A DNA stretch of 64,000 bases from Apus apus (GCF_020740795.1 NC_067301.1:6524501-6588500), one strand, 5' to 3'; positions 34,030-45,655 are shown, counted from the first letter of the stretch. The notes: generated by a model not told the origin, from the sequence alone. Numbers and translations are program-made.

Positions 34030-34545
34030 TGGGAGCTGTGGTCCAGCCCCATCCAACCTGCCCTTCAACACTGCCAGGGATGGGGCAGCCACAGCTTCCC
34101 TGGGCAACCTGGGCCAGGGTCTCACCACCCTCACAGCCAAGAATTTCCTCCTCATGTCCAACCTCAATCTCTCCTCTTCCAGTTTTCATCCATTCCTCCT
34201 GCTCCCACCCCTCCCTGCCCTTGTCCCAAGTCCCTCCCCAGCTTTCCTGGAGCCCCTTCAGGCACTGGAAGCTGCTCTAAGGTCTCCCTGGAGCCTTCTC
34301 TTCTCCAGGCTGAACACCCCAACTCTCCCAGCCTGGCTCCAGAGCAGAGCTGCTCCAGCCCTTGAAACATCTCCGTGGCCTCCTCTGGACTCTCTCCAAC
34401 AGCTCCACGTCCTTCTTGTGTTGGGGACCCCACCACTGGCCCCAGCCCTGCAGGGGGGTCTCAGCAGAGCAGAGCAGAGGGGACAATCCCCTCCCTGGCC
34501 CTGCTGGTCACTCTGCTGGGGATGCATCATTGTTGGGTCTCTGGG
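34030..34545 (-). mobile_element. CR1 LINE, about 0.5 kb
   Basis: Minus-oriented CR1 starting inside the 3' UTR (ccagccccatccaacctgcc), so the terminal tail is missing. The ORF2 C-terminus follows. Confidence 0.92.
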
Positions 34546-35359
34546 CAGATCCTCAATGACCATTTCTTCACCAAGCTGTGGCATTTCAGGGCTCTGGAGG
34601 CTGTTCCAGTAGCTCCCTTGTGCACTGCAAGCTAAATCCACTGTTTGTGTCTGCTCCAAGCTCCTTGTCATCAAGCTCCTCCATTGGCCAGAGGAAAGGG
34701 AACATGTGTAGCCACATAGTGCATCTGCAGCATGACATAAAACCACATTTTTGTGTAGAATTTCCCCTTTTTTTTCTTGATCCTGCCTCTAGGACAGTTT
34801 CCTTGTCTGAAGTTGTTCCTGCAAGTTGAGGACAATCTTAGTGTAGGTTGTTGGTTTTACTAGCAGCTGCATCTGCCCTCAAGTACTTGTGATTCTCTCT
34901 ACACTTAACACCTCATTAGCTGGAACATCTACTTACAGAGCACAGTGTAGCTGGTCTGAAAAGAAGGAAAAGCCAGTTTGACTCAAGAGCAACACAGACC
35001 ACTTATCTCAGAGACTTCTGAGCAGCCAGTCCTGGAAATTTATCCCAAATTAAAAACCAGTTGAGAAGAAGTATCTGTCCTCCCAGGGAAATCAGGGGCT
35101 GATTTGTTTTCCCTCTGGTGTGCCTGCTGGGCAATATACTCAGCACAGAGCCAGCCTGACACACCCTGGCTCCTGATCCCAAGGTTGGAGGCCACAGTGA
35201 TTGCTGTGCCTCCAGGGGACCAAGCACCTACAGCAGGACTCCAGCATCTACAACAGCCCCCCATGGGGCCAGGAAGGGTTTGATGGCAGAAAAGAGACAG
35301 GCTGGGGGGCTGTCTGAGCCCAGAAAGGTCTAGATTGAAGACTTCTCGACTATTTTCAT
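34546..35359. other. Intergenic, nothing recognised
   Basis: Unique-looking, moderately AT-rich sequence. No gene recognised. Confidence 0.4.
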
Positions 35360-35640
35360 TTCCAAAGGTTTCCCTGTGTGTTATACATCCCTGGCTCTCT
35401 CTTCCAAGAACTTGCCCACTCTCCACTTGAATCCTTGTGAGTTTTGTGTGTCCACAGCATCCTCTGCCAAGGAACTCCCCAGTTCATCTGGCATCCATGT
35501 GTGGAATCACCTCCTTGACTCCTGAACCCAAATCCTTTCAAACCTGGCCCTGAACCTCACTCAAGTTTCATTTGACAGCCTTGGTTCACCCCTGGGAAAA
35601 GACAGGGAGCAGCCAGCGTGTCTCTGTGCTGATGAGCTGA
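35360..35640 (-). mobile_element. Ancient LINE 3' region (CR1/L3-like)
   Basis: The order of phrases follows the end of old amniote CR1/L3-type LINEs read on the minus strand: ttccaagaacttgcccactc, then cacagcatcctctgccaagg, then aactccccagttcatctggc, then tttcatttgacagcc. It is far more diverged than the bird CR1 copies around it and has no tail repeat. Confidence 0.5.
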
Positions 35641-35924
35641 TGGTTGCTCTCCCCGTGCATGTTGCTTATCCTGTGTCCCCTCCCTGCTCATCCCTGCTCC
35701 TGCCACTTCTGGGTCTGTTGAAGAGAAGAAGCTCAGATGGTGCAGGACCAGGCTGGTGACTTCCCTCTGCTTACAGCACCTGCTTTACTCCTCTGCTGCC
35801 ACCACCAACTAAAAAGAGACAGGACTCCCCTGGCTGGTTGCTTTCCTTACAAACCTCTTGGCAAGGGACTTGACAGAAACCCTTTGGAAACCCCAGCATG
35901 AACAGGTTGCACTGACCTGCATGG

Positions 35925-36212
35925 GCTCTTACCCAGGCAACCAGTGACAGGACCAGAGGGCCTGGCCTGAAGCTGCTCCAGGAGGTTTAGGTGGGATATC
36001 AGGAAGCACTTCCTCATGGAAAGGGTGATCAGACATTGGGATGGGCTGCCCAGGGAAGTGGTGGAAGCACCATCCCTGGAGGTGTTCCAGCAAGGCTGGA
36101 GGTGGCACTTGGTGCCATGGTCTGGAGATGTGGAGATGAGGTGATGGACCAGTCACAGGCTGGACTTGATGATCTTAAAGGTCTTTCCCAGCCTTGGTGA
36201 TTCTGTGGTTCT
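35925..36212 (+). mobile_element. CR1 LINE 3' fragment
   Basis: Plus-oriented copy of the subfamily also at 16920-17285: gatatcaggaagcacttcctc, then ggacttgatgatcttaaagg, with a gattctgtggttctgtg tail. Confidence 0.9.
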
Positions 36213-37384
36213 GTGTCTGGTGGCTCTGGAGGGCTCCAAGGGGTTGTGGAGCAGGACCCCACTTGGCAGAATCCCCATGGACCCTCCCCTGGCAGACAGC
36301 ACCTACCAAGGTGCCTTTAACTCTCTCCAAGTCATAAGTGTCTTTAGCTCCACAACCTCTGCCTTGTACGAGCAGCCTCAGGCTGCAGCTCTGTAGAGCT
36401 CTGTGTCCTCCAGGAACTTTCTGTACAGGCTGATGTCATCTTGGCCACCACAGCAGCCCTGAAGAAACCCGGTCCTGTCCCCTCCTGGTGCCTGGAGGGG
36501 TGGTAAGGAGCTTTAGCCCTCATGTTGTGGCAGAGCAGGAGCACAGACCCCTCCCTGGGTGCAAAAGGATCCAGCAGCTTCATGAGCACTAGAGCAGGAG
36601 AAGCTTCTCAGAGCTCAGCCAGGAGGCTGATGCCAACAGCTCCCAGCAGCTGCATGGAACCACGTCCTGGCATGGAAAAATGCAAAGAGTCTCCTCCATT
36701 GGGAGCACTGACAGGATGAAACCATGACCTTTCTGACCACCAGAGCCCCTGGGTGCTTGATGTGCAGCAAACAGCCTTGCTGCCAGCTCTGCTCCATCCT
36801 GGCCGTGCTGCAGCTGCGTGTTGAGGGGATGGTGGCACCTGAGTGCTTTTCTGCTGGCAGGTCCCTCACGTCTCCGGGGCAGCAACTGAAGAGCAGATGG
36901 ACAGGCTGCTCCAGGGGCAGCCACGCTCCATCCATCTTGGCTAATTGGGCAGTGCTTTCGCCCACTGCTTGCCAGACCCACCTCCTGCCAGACCCACCTC
37001 CTGCCAGACCCACCTCCTCTGCTCCTGTGCCATGGCCAACCTTCCTCGAGCCCTGCAGGGACCCGTCTGCTCAGTCCCAAGCTGATCCCTCATTCCTGCT
37101 CACACTTTTGGTGCAAGCCCCTGCCTCTCCTGCCCCAAAGACGTGTCTTCTCTGCTGCCACCTCTGCTGGGCTAGTGCACCATCAGTGCTGCTCTGCCCC
37201 ATCCCACCTCTCTCCTGCCTCTGTGCTTCTCCCCAGCCAACCCCCACGTTCATGACCCAGCTGTCCCCAGGCAGGAGAGCATAATTTCATGCTAGAGCTT
37301 ATTAATCTAATGAGTCTTCAATGGAAAAAAACCCCACAGGTCAGTAAGTAACCACCTGGCAATGCCCCTGCCTTGGGGCAGAGT
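36213..37384. other. Intergenic with a small 17-bp triplication
   Basis: No gene recognised. CCAGACCCACCTCCTG is repeated three times at 36971-37018. An AT-rich block at 37281-37325 (cataatttcatgctagagct, ttattaatctaatgag) is distinct from its surroundings. Confidence 0.45.
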
Positions 37385-38048
37385 GGTGGGAAAGTGCCCA
37401 GCAGAAAAATACCTGGGGGTGTTGATCAAGAGGCTGAGCCAGCGTGAGCCCAGGTGGCCAAGGTCAACAGCATCCTGGCTTGTGTCACCTAGTGGCCAGG
37501 AGGACCAGGGCGGGGGTGGTCCCCCTTTGCTGTGCTCAGCACCTCAAATCCTGGGGTCAGGTCTGGGCCCCTCAGGACAAGAAGGACATGGAGGGGCTGG
37601 AGCGTGTCCAGGGAAGGGCAAAGGAGCTGGGGAAGGGGCTGGAGCACAAGTCTGAGCAGGAGCAGCTGAGGGAGCTGGGGGTGTCCAGCCTGGAGACCAG
37701 GAGGTGAGGGGAGACCTGCTGGCTCTGCAGCTGCCTGAGAGGAGGTTGGGGGGGGTCAGGCTCTGCTCCCCAGGAACAAGGGATGGGACAAGAGGAAACG
37801 GCCTCAAGTTGTGCCAGGGGAGGTTGAGGTTGGATCTTGGGAACATTTTCTTCCTGGCAAGGGTTGTCAGGCCCTGGTCCAGGCTGCCCAGGGCAGGGCG
37901 GGAGTCCCCATCCCTGGAGGGGTTTAAAAGCCATGTAGCTGTGATGCTGAGGGACATGGTTCAGTGGTAGCCTTGGCAGTGCTGGGGGAATGGTGGGACT
38001 TGGTGATTTTAAAAGTCTTCTCGAACCCAAACGATTCAGTGATTCTAG
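37385..38048 (+). mobile_element. CR1 LINE, about 0.66 kb
   Basis: Begins with EKYLGVLIKRLSQ-like ORF2 sequence and continues through SSLETRR and the 3' UTR to a gattcagtgattctag tail. It shares long stretches with 24715-25232. Confidence 0.92.
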
Positions 38049-38639
38049 CCATTAACACGAAGAGCTCGCACACGCGTTTGCCAGCATCCAGCTGCTTTCT
38101 CACTTTGCAGGACTTGTTCCAGCTCAGTCACATTTTAGCCAGAACCTGAACAGAGTGGCTATTCCCACACCCAAGACGAAAATGTGAAGAGCATGTGGCT
38201 CTGGTCCCACTGACTCCTGGACCTCTTCTCTCCAGACCTGGGAGGCTTTTTTCTGCACCCCCCTCCGCTCCCTCCACGCTGCCACATCTCCCTTACTTTG
38301 CTCCTCTTTGGAAAGACCCAGGCAGCTTGTCTTTTTTCCAGCCTTTTGCCATGGAAGGAGGTGGTTTTGCCTCCTTTAGGTCTGCCTTTTTGGAAGAAAA
38401 GAGCAGTTTCCCCACACACCGTTGCCTTTGATCCTCTCGCAAACCTACCCCGCGTCTCAGGGCACCAGAGGATTTTGCTCGTGGGTGCTTTGAAGACAAC
38501 ACATAAAGATGCTTTTTTTTTTTTTTCCTAGTGTTCACACGCATTTGCAAACCCCCTGTTTTGAACACCAGCAGGTAGTTTTCTCCCCAGTTTCCTGTTA
38601 AATGCTGTTTCAGCATCCTCAGCTTCAGGGATGCCACCC
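38049..38639. other. Intergenic, nothing recognised
   Basis: Unique-looking sequence with a T-tract at 38512-38526. No gene recognised. Confidence 0.4.
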
Positions 38640-39670
38640 TGTCATTTTATAGCATTAAAGAGAACTTGGGTTTGACTTTTCAGCTTCTCTTGCTTCCTTT
38701 GAACAACTTTTTCACTGTTTGTTTTCCAGAAGACTTCTGGGCCGTGGATGTCCTGCCACAAAATAGCTTTTCCTTTACAAATATTCAAAAATCACAGCAA
38801 TTCAATTGGGCATCCTCTTATGTCATTACCTCTCTTAGTCCATGACACCCGGCAGGTTTCATCAGAGGTTCCTGACTGGGCAGTTTTATTCTCTAAAATT
38901 GCTATTATCTTAAAATGATCAAGGACTAAAATGAAAATATTTCCCTGAATACAAAACACACCTTCTGCCAGTCATGCCTCATGGTTGTAAAGTCTTCTGG
39001 ATATGATTTGCATACACACATGATACTCTTGACATCATTCCTCTTACTCCTTGTTGTATATCTAAATACCTCTTGCTTTTCTGTAGCTATTTTTTAACAT
39101 CTAGAGTAATAACATATTCTTGATTGTTGCATTTCTCTACATGCTGGGAAATGGTGAGTTCCTTGTTATTTTTAATTTTTTATTTAAATTTACCTTCTCT
39201 TTATCTATCTTTTTTTCTCTTTCTACCTCTGCATAGTCCTGCTTTTTTATGTCAACTTTTTCAAGAAGACCTGACACGTTTGCAGACCCAAGGGAGGTGC
39301 TTTTAGAAGCTTTTTTCCCCCTAAAGTTTCTTTTAACTCAACAGCCAGTCAGCATACACCCACAGTTGGATAATTCCTGCAGTGCCTAATCTAAGGTTGA
39401 CCTGTCTCACCTAAGATTTACCTGCCTGAGTTTGTCTCTGCCATGATAAGCTGGGCTCAAATTAGCTGTTGAAAAAAATATCCAAAATTTCCTGTCCAAT
39501 TCTACAGTTCCAAATCTATTCTAAATGCTTCAAAAGTGCCTCCTCTCTTTAATTTGTTCCCATGGATACCATTCAAAAGTTTCATTCATTTTAGAAGTGC
39601 CACACTCTTCAAATCTTTAATGCGATCTACCAGTTGACTCTTGCTTCCAAATTTAGCTGAAAGCTTTAAA
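38640..39670. other. AT-rich block of unknown origin
   Basis: About 1 kb with base composition sharply more AT-rich than its flanks, many T-runs and no open frame beyond about 60 codons. It has no CR1 text. It could be a decayed interspersed element, an isolated AT-rich regulatory island, or older single-copy sequence. I cannot assign it. Confidence 0.4.
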
Positions 39671-40384
39671 CCCTGATTTTGGCCACAGAAATCTGGTTAC
39701 CTTCCACTCCTGGCTCCTCTCCACAACCACCCTTGTTTCCCCAAAGAGGTGAAATCCTCACCTGGAGCTTTTCTGGGGCTCTGCTGCATTCCCAGGGGTT
39801 CCAGCACAGGAGGATGCTCAGCTGGCCGGTCTTTGAATTTTCCTCCCTGTCTCATCCCTGCTCCTGGTTCCAGGCAGGGGCAGAGTTGGTAACATGCAGG
39901 AATCTTTCACTTAACAATAGATGAGCTCAGGAAAGAGCTGAAGGGCAGAGGGAGCTGCTGCTTCCTCCCTTAGCTCCCCCCCAGGGCAGGACCCCACAAC
40001 CAGCTAAACGGGTTGAGCAAGGAGGGCTCTCCAGTGTCACGTTTCAGCACAAGCCAGCCAGGGCCAGGGGACCCTCACAAAGCCTCGAGGGATGGAAAAG
40101 CCTGGTCTTGAATGAACTGCACAGAGAAAGCTCACCACAAAGTCCCCGGTGGGGTGGGGAGGGCAGCGGGTGGCAGCCAGCGGCTGCTTGGGTGGTGGCT
40201 GAGACCAGTACAACTGGTAAAGATGCTGGGACTGGGATGGGGGGAGATGTCTGAGGTCCCCAAATAACGTCTCTTCACCGTACAGATGAGGGAGTGGGGA
40301 TCTTGAGCTGTGAGGCACTGGGCAGCACCCAGGGCTTGGCCCCACTGCTCCCAACCTTCCTCCTGAAGGACAAGGGGTGAGTGT
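39671..40384. other. Intergenic, nothing recognised
   Basis: GC content returns to the local level. No gene recognised. Confidence 0.4.
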
Positions 40385-40701
40385 CAGGGAGATGGAGTTG
40401 GGCTCTTCTCAGTGATGACCAGTGATAGGACAAGGGGTAATGGGTGGAAATTGGAGCATAGGAGGTTCAAGGTGAATATACGAAAAAATTTTTTTACTGT
40501 GAGAGTGACAGAGCCTGGGACAGGCTGCCCAGGGAGGCTGTGGAGTCTCCTTCACTGGAGACATTCAAAACCCACCTGGATGTTCCTGTGTGATGTGCTC
40601 TGGGTGACCCTGCTCTAGCAGGGGGGGTTGGACTAGATGATCTTTCGAGGTCCCTTCCAACCCCTAAGATTCTATGATTCTATGATTCTATGATTCTATG
40701 A
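40385..40701 (+). mobile_element. CR1 LINE 3' end with intact tail
   Basis: ORF2 tail and the 3' UTR (ggttggactagatgatctttcgagg), ending in four copies of GATTCTAT. The clean octamer tail and close match to 55450-55735 suggest a comparatively late insertion. Confidence 0.95.
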
Positions 40702-43012
40702 AGCTGAAAAGCATTTGGGGTGACAAGGAAGGACAAAGGGAGGACATTACAGGGACAGGCTGCAATCACTTCTATCCACAGGGTCTCTTGCTGGTCACAC
40801 ACCTTCCGCAGAGGTTAGAAAAACCTGCCCTGGGGAACAATCCCTTCACCCCTGCTGGGCTGGGGAACATTAAGTAGGTGATAACAGGGCGGTCCCTGAG
40901 CAGGAGGGGCTGCTCTCCTTCGGAAAGTGCTACTCAAGACAATTTATCATTCAGACAAAGAGGGGGAAAAGGGTTAAACACTGCCCAGCCTCCCCAGCCC
41001 GCGGTGGCTTTGGTTATCTGCAGCATGGCTGCAGGGCTACATGGTGCCTCTACATGTTCGGGGATCAGGAGTTAAGTGTTTAAATGATAAGTGATATCTT
41101 AAAAACATAAGTTTAGCAATGAATCTTTGCCGACAATACTATACTATTAGTTAATAGGCAGAATTAACTCACTGGCCTGGGGCCAAGCCCGTCACAGCCA
41201 GAGCCAGAACAGCTGAAGCTGCTTCTCACTTGGGTTTTGCTTTTACGGGATTTGCTGCTGCAGGGATACTCTGATTTCTGTAAAAATATGCTCGTGTTTT
41301 CCTCCTCCCAACCTGCCCCTAGAAGCTCCTTGGAGCCCGAGGGATTCAGCCAGGAGCAGAAAAGCTTTCCTTTTGCATGCAGAGGTGCCAGGGAGGGTGC
41401 CGACCTCTCACCAGGCGTCTCACCAGCCCCCACCAGCTGCTTGTCCTGCTCCAGGTGCCACCAAGGGACACACTCCCCACCCCTCCTGGCCAAAATTCAC
41501 TGCCCTCCCCCTCAACTGGGGGACTGAGCTGGATCAACTAGCTTCAGAGGATGGAGCTTCTCTGGATCCCAAGAAGCAGCAGCCTCTCCTGGATTCCTCA
41601 GGTAGCCAGGGCTCCTTGAGTGGTGCTCCCTGTCCCTCCTGGCCCCAGGGTGGCTTCGCAGAGCTTTGAGTCTGTACATGGCAGCTCCATGTCCCCCACT
41701 GCATTGATGCTGCTTCGTTTGTGCTGCTCTTTGTGTCTCCCATGTCTCCTGCCTGCCAACCCTGCACCTCTTTAACCTTGCAGAGGAGAGGAAGCCACCT
41801 CCTCCAGGTGTGATGAGCCAAGGGCTTCATGTGCAAATGAAACCTGTTCTTCCTGCACAAGGAGCTGAAAATGCTGCATTCAATGCATCACCATCCAACC
41901 CGTTTTAATGTCCCCAAGATGTCATCTCTCTTGGCTCTGACTGCCTGGGAACCACCTTTTGATGTAAATTAACATGAAGTGGTGGCTGTTCCATTTTTGT
42001 AACCCCCACGCTGCTACTTTTCCCCGACAAGGCTTTTTATCTAAAAGCTCTTTGGAGCAGGGTTTGAGCATCCTATGATGGTGCTGTCCAAGGGTTAGAT
42101 GTGGGCAGCAACTATCAGTAAAACCAACATACCTTGGGTCCCAAAGAGGGACCAGCTGCCCAGTGGTGGTCAGGTCCATGTGACACAGCGCTGTGGCCAC
42201 TTGTCACCAGATGGCAGCAAGAAGAGCATCAGCTCACAGTGTTGTGGGTGGCTGAGGACAGCAGTTGGTCTGCACAGTGCTCCCTGCTCCATGACCATCC
42301 TCCACAGAGGCCAGGAATTCTGGTGCAGAATGAGAGGAGGGTGCAGAAAAGGATGTCACTTACCATGGCGCGGTGCTTTGTGGCACTTGCTAGTCTGCTT
42401 GGAGCTGCTGGCTGGGTGGAAAGAGAAGGCTTCAGGACTGAGGCTGGTGGCAACAGCAGGTTTGTGAGGGTAGCTGTGGGGCCTTGGCAGGCCTTCCCGT
42501 GATGCCAAAGGGTGCAACAGTCATAGAAAGCCCCTCCTGGGAGCACAGTGATAGATAGCATGAGGTGGGACCAGAGCTCACCGTTCATGACTGACTCTGA
42601 AGAGCATCTTCAGGAGACAAACTAGATGCCAAGGAGTACAGAAGAGTGTCAAAGCCCCTGCAGCAGTCAGACAGTAAGTCCATATAGTCCAAGGTCCCAT
42701 CTCAAGCAGCAACAGCCTAAGGGGATGCTCATGAGGAAGGGAGTAGGTGTCCAGTGACTATTCCCTTGGGAAAAAAAAAAGTCCCTCTGCATCTGGAATT
42801 GCAGCCCTGGAGAGCTGCAAGAAAATCCTGAGAGGCAGGTGGACACTGGCAAATGGACTGGGCTGCTGTGTGCTTTGGACACTGGGCTCTCCCTTTGGAG
42901 AACTGAGAGGTTGCTCTGGGACATACCTGTCCAGGGAATTTCAGGACACAACAGCCCTGGGATCTGGAAGGACTGAAATGATGGTTTGAGCAGTTTGGAC
43001 ATGGTAAATAAA
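40702..43012. other. Intergenic, one possible conserved block
   Basis: Unique-looking sequence. At 41070-41165 an AT-rich block (gttaagtgtttaaatgataa and onward) contrasts with its GC-rich neighbours. No gene recognised. An A-run lies at 42771-42780. Confidence 0.35.
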
Positions 43013-43215
43013 ATCATAGAATCATAGACTGGTTTGGGTTGGAAGGGACGTTAAAGATCTTCTAGTTCCAACCCCCCTGCATGGGCAGGGACACTTCCCA
43101 CTAGATCAGGCTGCACAAGCCCCATCCAACCTGGTCTTGAAGACTTCCAGGGAGGGGGCATCCGTGACCTCCCTGGGCAACCTGTTCCAGGGTCTCACCA
43201 CCCTCACAGGAAAGG
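43013..43215 (-). mobile_element. CR1 LINE 3'-end fragment
   Basis: Starts with the reversed tail atcatagaatcatagac, then ggtttgggttggaagggacg and the 3' UTR up to ctcaccaccctcacagg. Confidence 0.92.
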
Positions 43216-43511
43216 GGCACAGTTACAGGGGGTGAGCAGAGGGACACTGCAGGGCAGAAAGTGGACACTAGCAGGCTGGATGGGATGAGGAGGAGATGTC
43301 AGGGTGGTGGCAGAGGGGACCCCCCTGGGGCAAACAGTCGTGTAGCTGTTGCACATGTCTTGAAGAGCCTTTGGCTGATGAGGTGCCCAAGGGGCATGTT
43401 TGGCTCCCAGGCACGTGGGGAAGTCAGGGCTGCTGGGTGCTGTGATGGAGAGGTGGAACCGGGTCCCAGCTCACACCTTCTGGAAAAGTCCTGCTTGACT
43501 GAACCCATGGG

Positions 43512-43965
43512 GCAAGTCCAGAGGAGGCCATGAAGATGATCCAAGGGCTGGAGCAGCTCTGCTCTGGAGCCAGGCTGGGAGAGCTGGGGTGTTCAGCCCG
43601 GAGAAGAGAAGGCTCCAGGGAGACCTTAGAGCAGCTTCCAGTGCCTGAAGGGGCTCCAGGAAAGCTGGGGAGGGGCTTGGGACAAGGGCAGGGAGGGATG
43701 GGATGAGGAGGGAAGGGATTAAAACTGCAAGAGGGGGGATTGAGGTTGGACATGAAGAGGAAATTCTTTGCTGTGAGGGTGGGGAGAGCCTGGCCCAGGG
43801 TGCCCAGGGAAGCTGTGGCTGCCCCATCCCTGGCAGTGTTGAAGGGCAGGTTGGATGGGGCTTGGAGCAACCTGGGCTGGTGGGAGGTGTCCCTGCTCGT
43901 GCAGGGGGTTGGGACTAGATGGTCTTTGAGGTCCCTTCCAACCCAAGCCCTCCTGTGATTCCAAT
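43512..43965 (+). mobile_element. CR1 LINE, young subfamily
   Basis: ORF2 C-terminus, 3' UTR and cctcctgtgattcc end. Compared by eye with 49799-50224 it differs at roughly 20 of about 410 positions. Confidence 0.93.
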
Positions 43966-44339
43966 GACCCCATCTGCTGTGAATGGAGCTTGTAACCAAC
44001 TCACAACTGCTCCCCACGGGAAGGAGGGAACTCCAGCACCCGCTGGGCTGACTCCAGGCGGTCTGGAGGGGTCAGGGCAGCCGGGAGCCTGCCAGCAACA
44101 AGCCAGGGGTGTTTCCAGCTCCCTTCTTCACCTGTCCCGCCGGGCAGCTCCGTTCCTGGGGCCGGGCCCGCAGCCCCCGCCACCTTCAGCCCCCCGGGGA
44201 CTCCCCCGGGGTGGGGGGGGGTGGCTCAGCGCGGGGGCTCACCCCTCCGTCGGGGGGCTCGTTTGTTTGCCGGGTCGTTTTCTTGTTGTTGTCGCTTTTT
44301 TTTTTTTTTGGGGGGTGTGTGTTTTGCGGCGCAGTCCAT

Positions 44340-44371
44340 CCGTCCGTCCGTCCGTCCGTCCGTCCGTCCGT
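44340..44371. repeat. (CCGT)8 microsatellite
   Basis: Eight perfect CCGT units, each with a CpG, about 0.5 kb before the EPHB2 start codon. Confidence 0.95.
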
Positions 44372-44479
44372 CCCTCAAGCCCGGCCGAGGACGATTTGGG
44401 CTGAAATCACGGCTTTCTCTGGATGATCGACAGCTCCGGGACGAACCATCGGGAGGGCGGGGGGAGCCGCCGCCTGCCC

Positions 44480-44584
44480 CCAAACCCCCCCCCCCCACCC
44501 CCAACCCCACCCCCCCCACCCCCCCATCCCCTCCGCCCCCCTCCCACCTCCCCCTCCCCAACCCCAACCCCCCCCCCCCCCCGG
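44480..44584. repeat. C-rich tract with G-quadruplex potential on the minus strand
   Basis: About 100 bp of almost pure C on the + strand, broken by single A or T bases, so the minus strand has many G-runs of 4 or more. Confidence 0.85.
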
Positions 44585-44761
44585 TGCGGGCTGGGCCGGG
44601 CGGGGCGGGGCGGGCGCGGGGCTCTCCCCCCCGTGCGGTGGCGGTGGCTCGGCCCGGCCGCGGCGGCGGGGCCGGCGGTGCGCTCCGTGCCCGCGGCCGT
44701 GCCCGCGCGGCGGCGGCCCCAGCCCCAGCCCCTAAACGGGGGGGCCTCGGCTCGGCGGGGC

Positions 44762-44848
44762 GACTCGGCTCGGCTCGGCTGAGCCCGGTTCGGCTCTCGG
44801 CTGAGCCCGGCTCGGTTCGGCTCGGCTCGGCCCGGCTCCGCTCCCCCG
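44762..44848. repeat. Imperfect CGGCT pentamer array in the EPHB2 leader region
   Basis: Repeated CTCGG/CCCGG/TTCGG pentamers immediately before the EPHB2 upstream ORF. Probably within the 5' UTR. Confidence 0.85.
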
Positions 44849-44856
44849 CCGCCTCC

Positions 44857-44883
44857 ATGGAGCGCCGGCCGCGCCGCCTCTGA
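44857..44883 (+). promoter_or_regulatory. EPHB2 upstream ORF (8 codons)
   Basis: ATG GAG ... CTC TGA encodes MERRPRRL. Its stop TGA overlaps a further ATG (TGATG, 44881-44885). That ATG is in frame with EPHB2 and lies 21 nt before the main start. The context of the upstream ATG is moderate (+4 G). It would be translated only if the transcript starts before 44857, which its position makes likely. Confidence 0.5.
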
Positions 44884-44903
44884 TGCCCGGCCCGGCGCGC
44901 ACC

Positions 44904-44967
44904 ATGGGGCCGCTGTGGCTCTGCTGCCTGCCCCTCGCCCTCCTGCCGCTGCTCGCCGCCGTGGAAG
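44904..44967 (+). CDS. EPHB2: Ephrin type-B receptor 2, coding exon 1 (signal peptide)
   Basis: ATG in a strong context (accATGG) opens 21 codons plus one base. They encode a Leu-rich signal peptide ending PLLAAVE, then a donor GTAAGG at 44968 (phase 1). The residues LPLALLPLLAAVE match the known start of chicken EPHB2, and human EPHB2 has LLPLLAAVEETLMDS across the same junction. EPHB2 is a receptor tyrosine kinase for B-type ephrins, in axon guidance, boundary formation and synapses. The remaining exons lie beyond the window. An in-frame ATG at 44883 would add seven residues (MPGPART), but its context is weak. The position after C1QB matches the mammalian gene order. Confidence 0.92.
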
Positions 44968-45236
44968 GTAAGGGGGGGACCCGGGGGGGTGGGGGGGCAG
45001 GGCGAGCCTCCCTCTCGGGAATTTCCCCCCCCCCCCCCTTTTCTAATTTTTTTTAATTTTTTTTTTCTCGCCCCCTCCCCCGTGGGGGGGGGTGGGAGGT
45101 GAGGAGGGGGGGGGGTGGGGTGGTTTGGGGTGTCAGTTCGTCCCCGCCGCACCCCCTCGGGGCGCTGGAAGTTTCGGGGAAGTGCTGCCCCAGCGGGAGG
45201 TGCCGCCGGAGCCGGGTGCGGAGCTGAGGGCCCCTC

Positions 45237-45293
45237 GTGTGTGTCCGTGTGTGCGTGTGTGTGTGTCCGTGTCCGTGCGTGTGTGTGTGGTGT
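45237..45293. repeat. (GT)n/(CCGTGT)n microsatellite
   Basis: Interrupted GT run in the CpG island of intron 1. Confidence 0.9.
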
Positions 45294-45504
45294 CCCCACC
45301 CCCCGCCCGCCGTCCCCAGACCCTCCCGCTCGCTGCCTTGCCCTTCTCCCCCGCCAGCCCCTCGCCAAGGTGGGCATCCCCCCCTCCCCCGGGGGGCCGG
45401 GTTGGGTACCACGGGGCCGCTCTGCCGGGGATGCCCGGGCTGTGCCCCGCCGTGCCCGCTGCTGCCGCCTGCCACAGGCTGCGGGGGCATCTCGGCCGGG
45501 CCTT

Positions 45505-45655
45505 GCCGGCATCCCGGAGCCCGTGGCCGGCATCCCGGGGCTCATGGCCGGCATCCCGGGGCCCGTGGCCGGCATCCCGGGGCCCGTGGCCAGCATCCCG
45601 GAGCCCGTGGCCAGCATCCCGGAGCCCGTGGCCAGCATCCCGGAGCTCATGGCTC
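45505..45655. repeat. 21-bp tandem repeat, about 7 copies
   Basis: Units built on GGCATCCCGG plus an AGCCCGTGGCC or GGCTCATGGCC half. Because 21 is a multiple of 3, every frame repeats a heptapeptide (GIPGPVA in one), giving a collagen-like look by chance. Confidence 0.93.
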
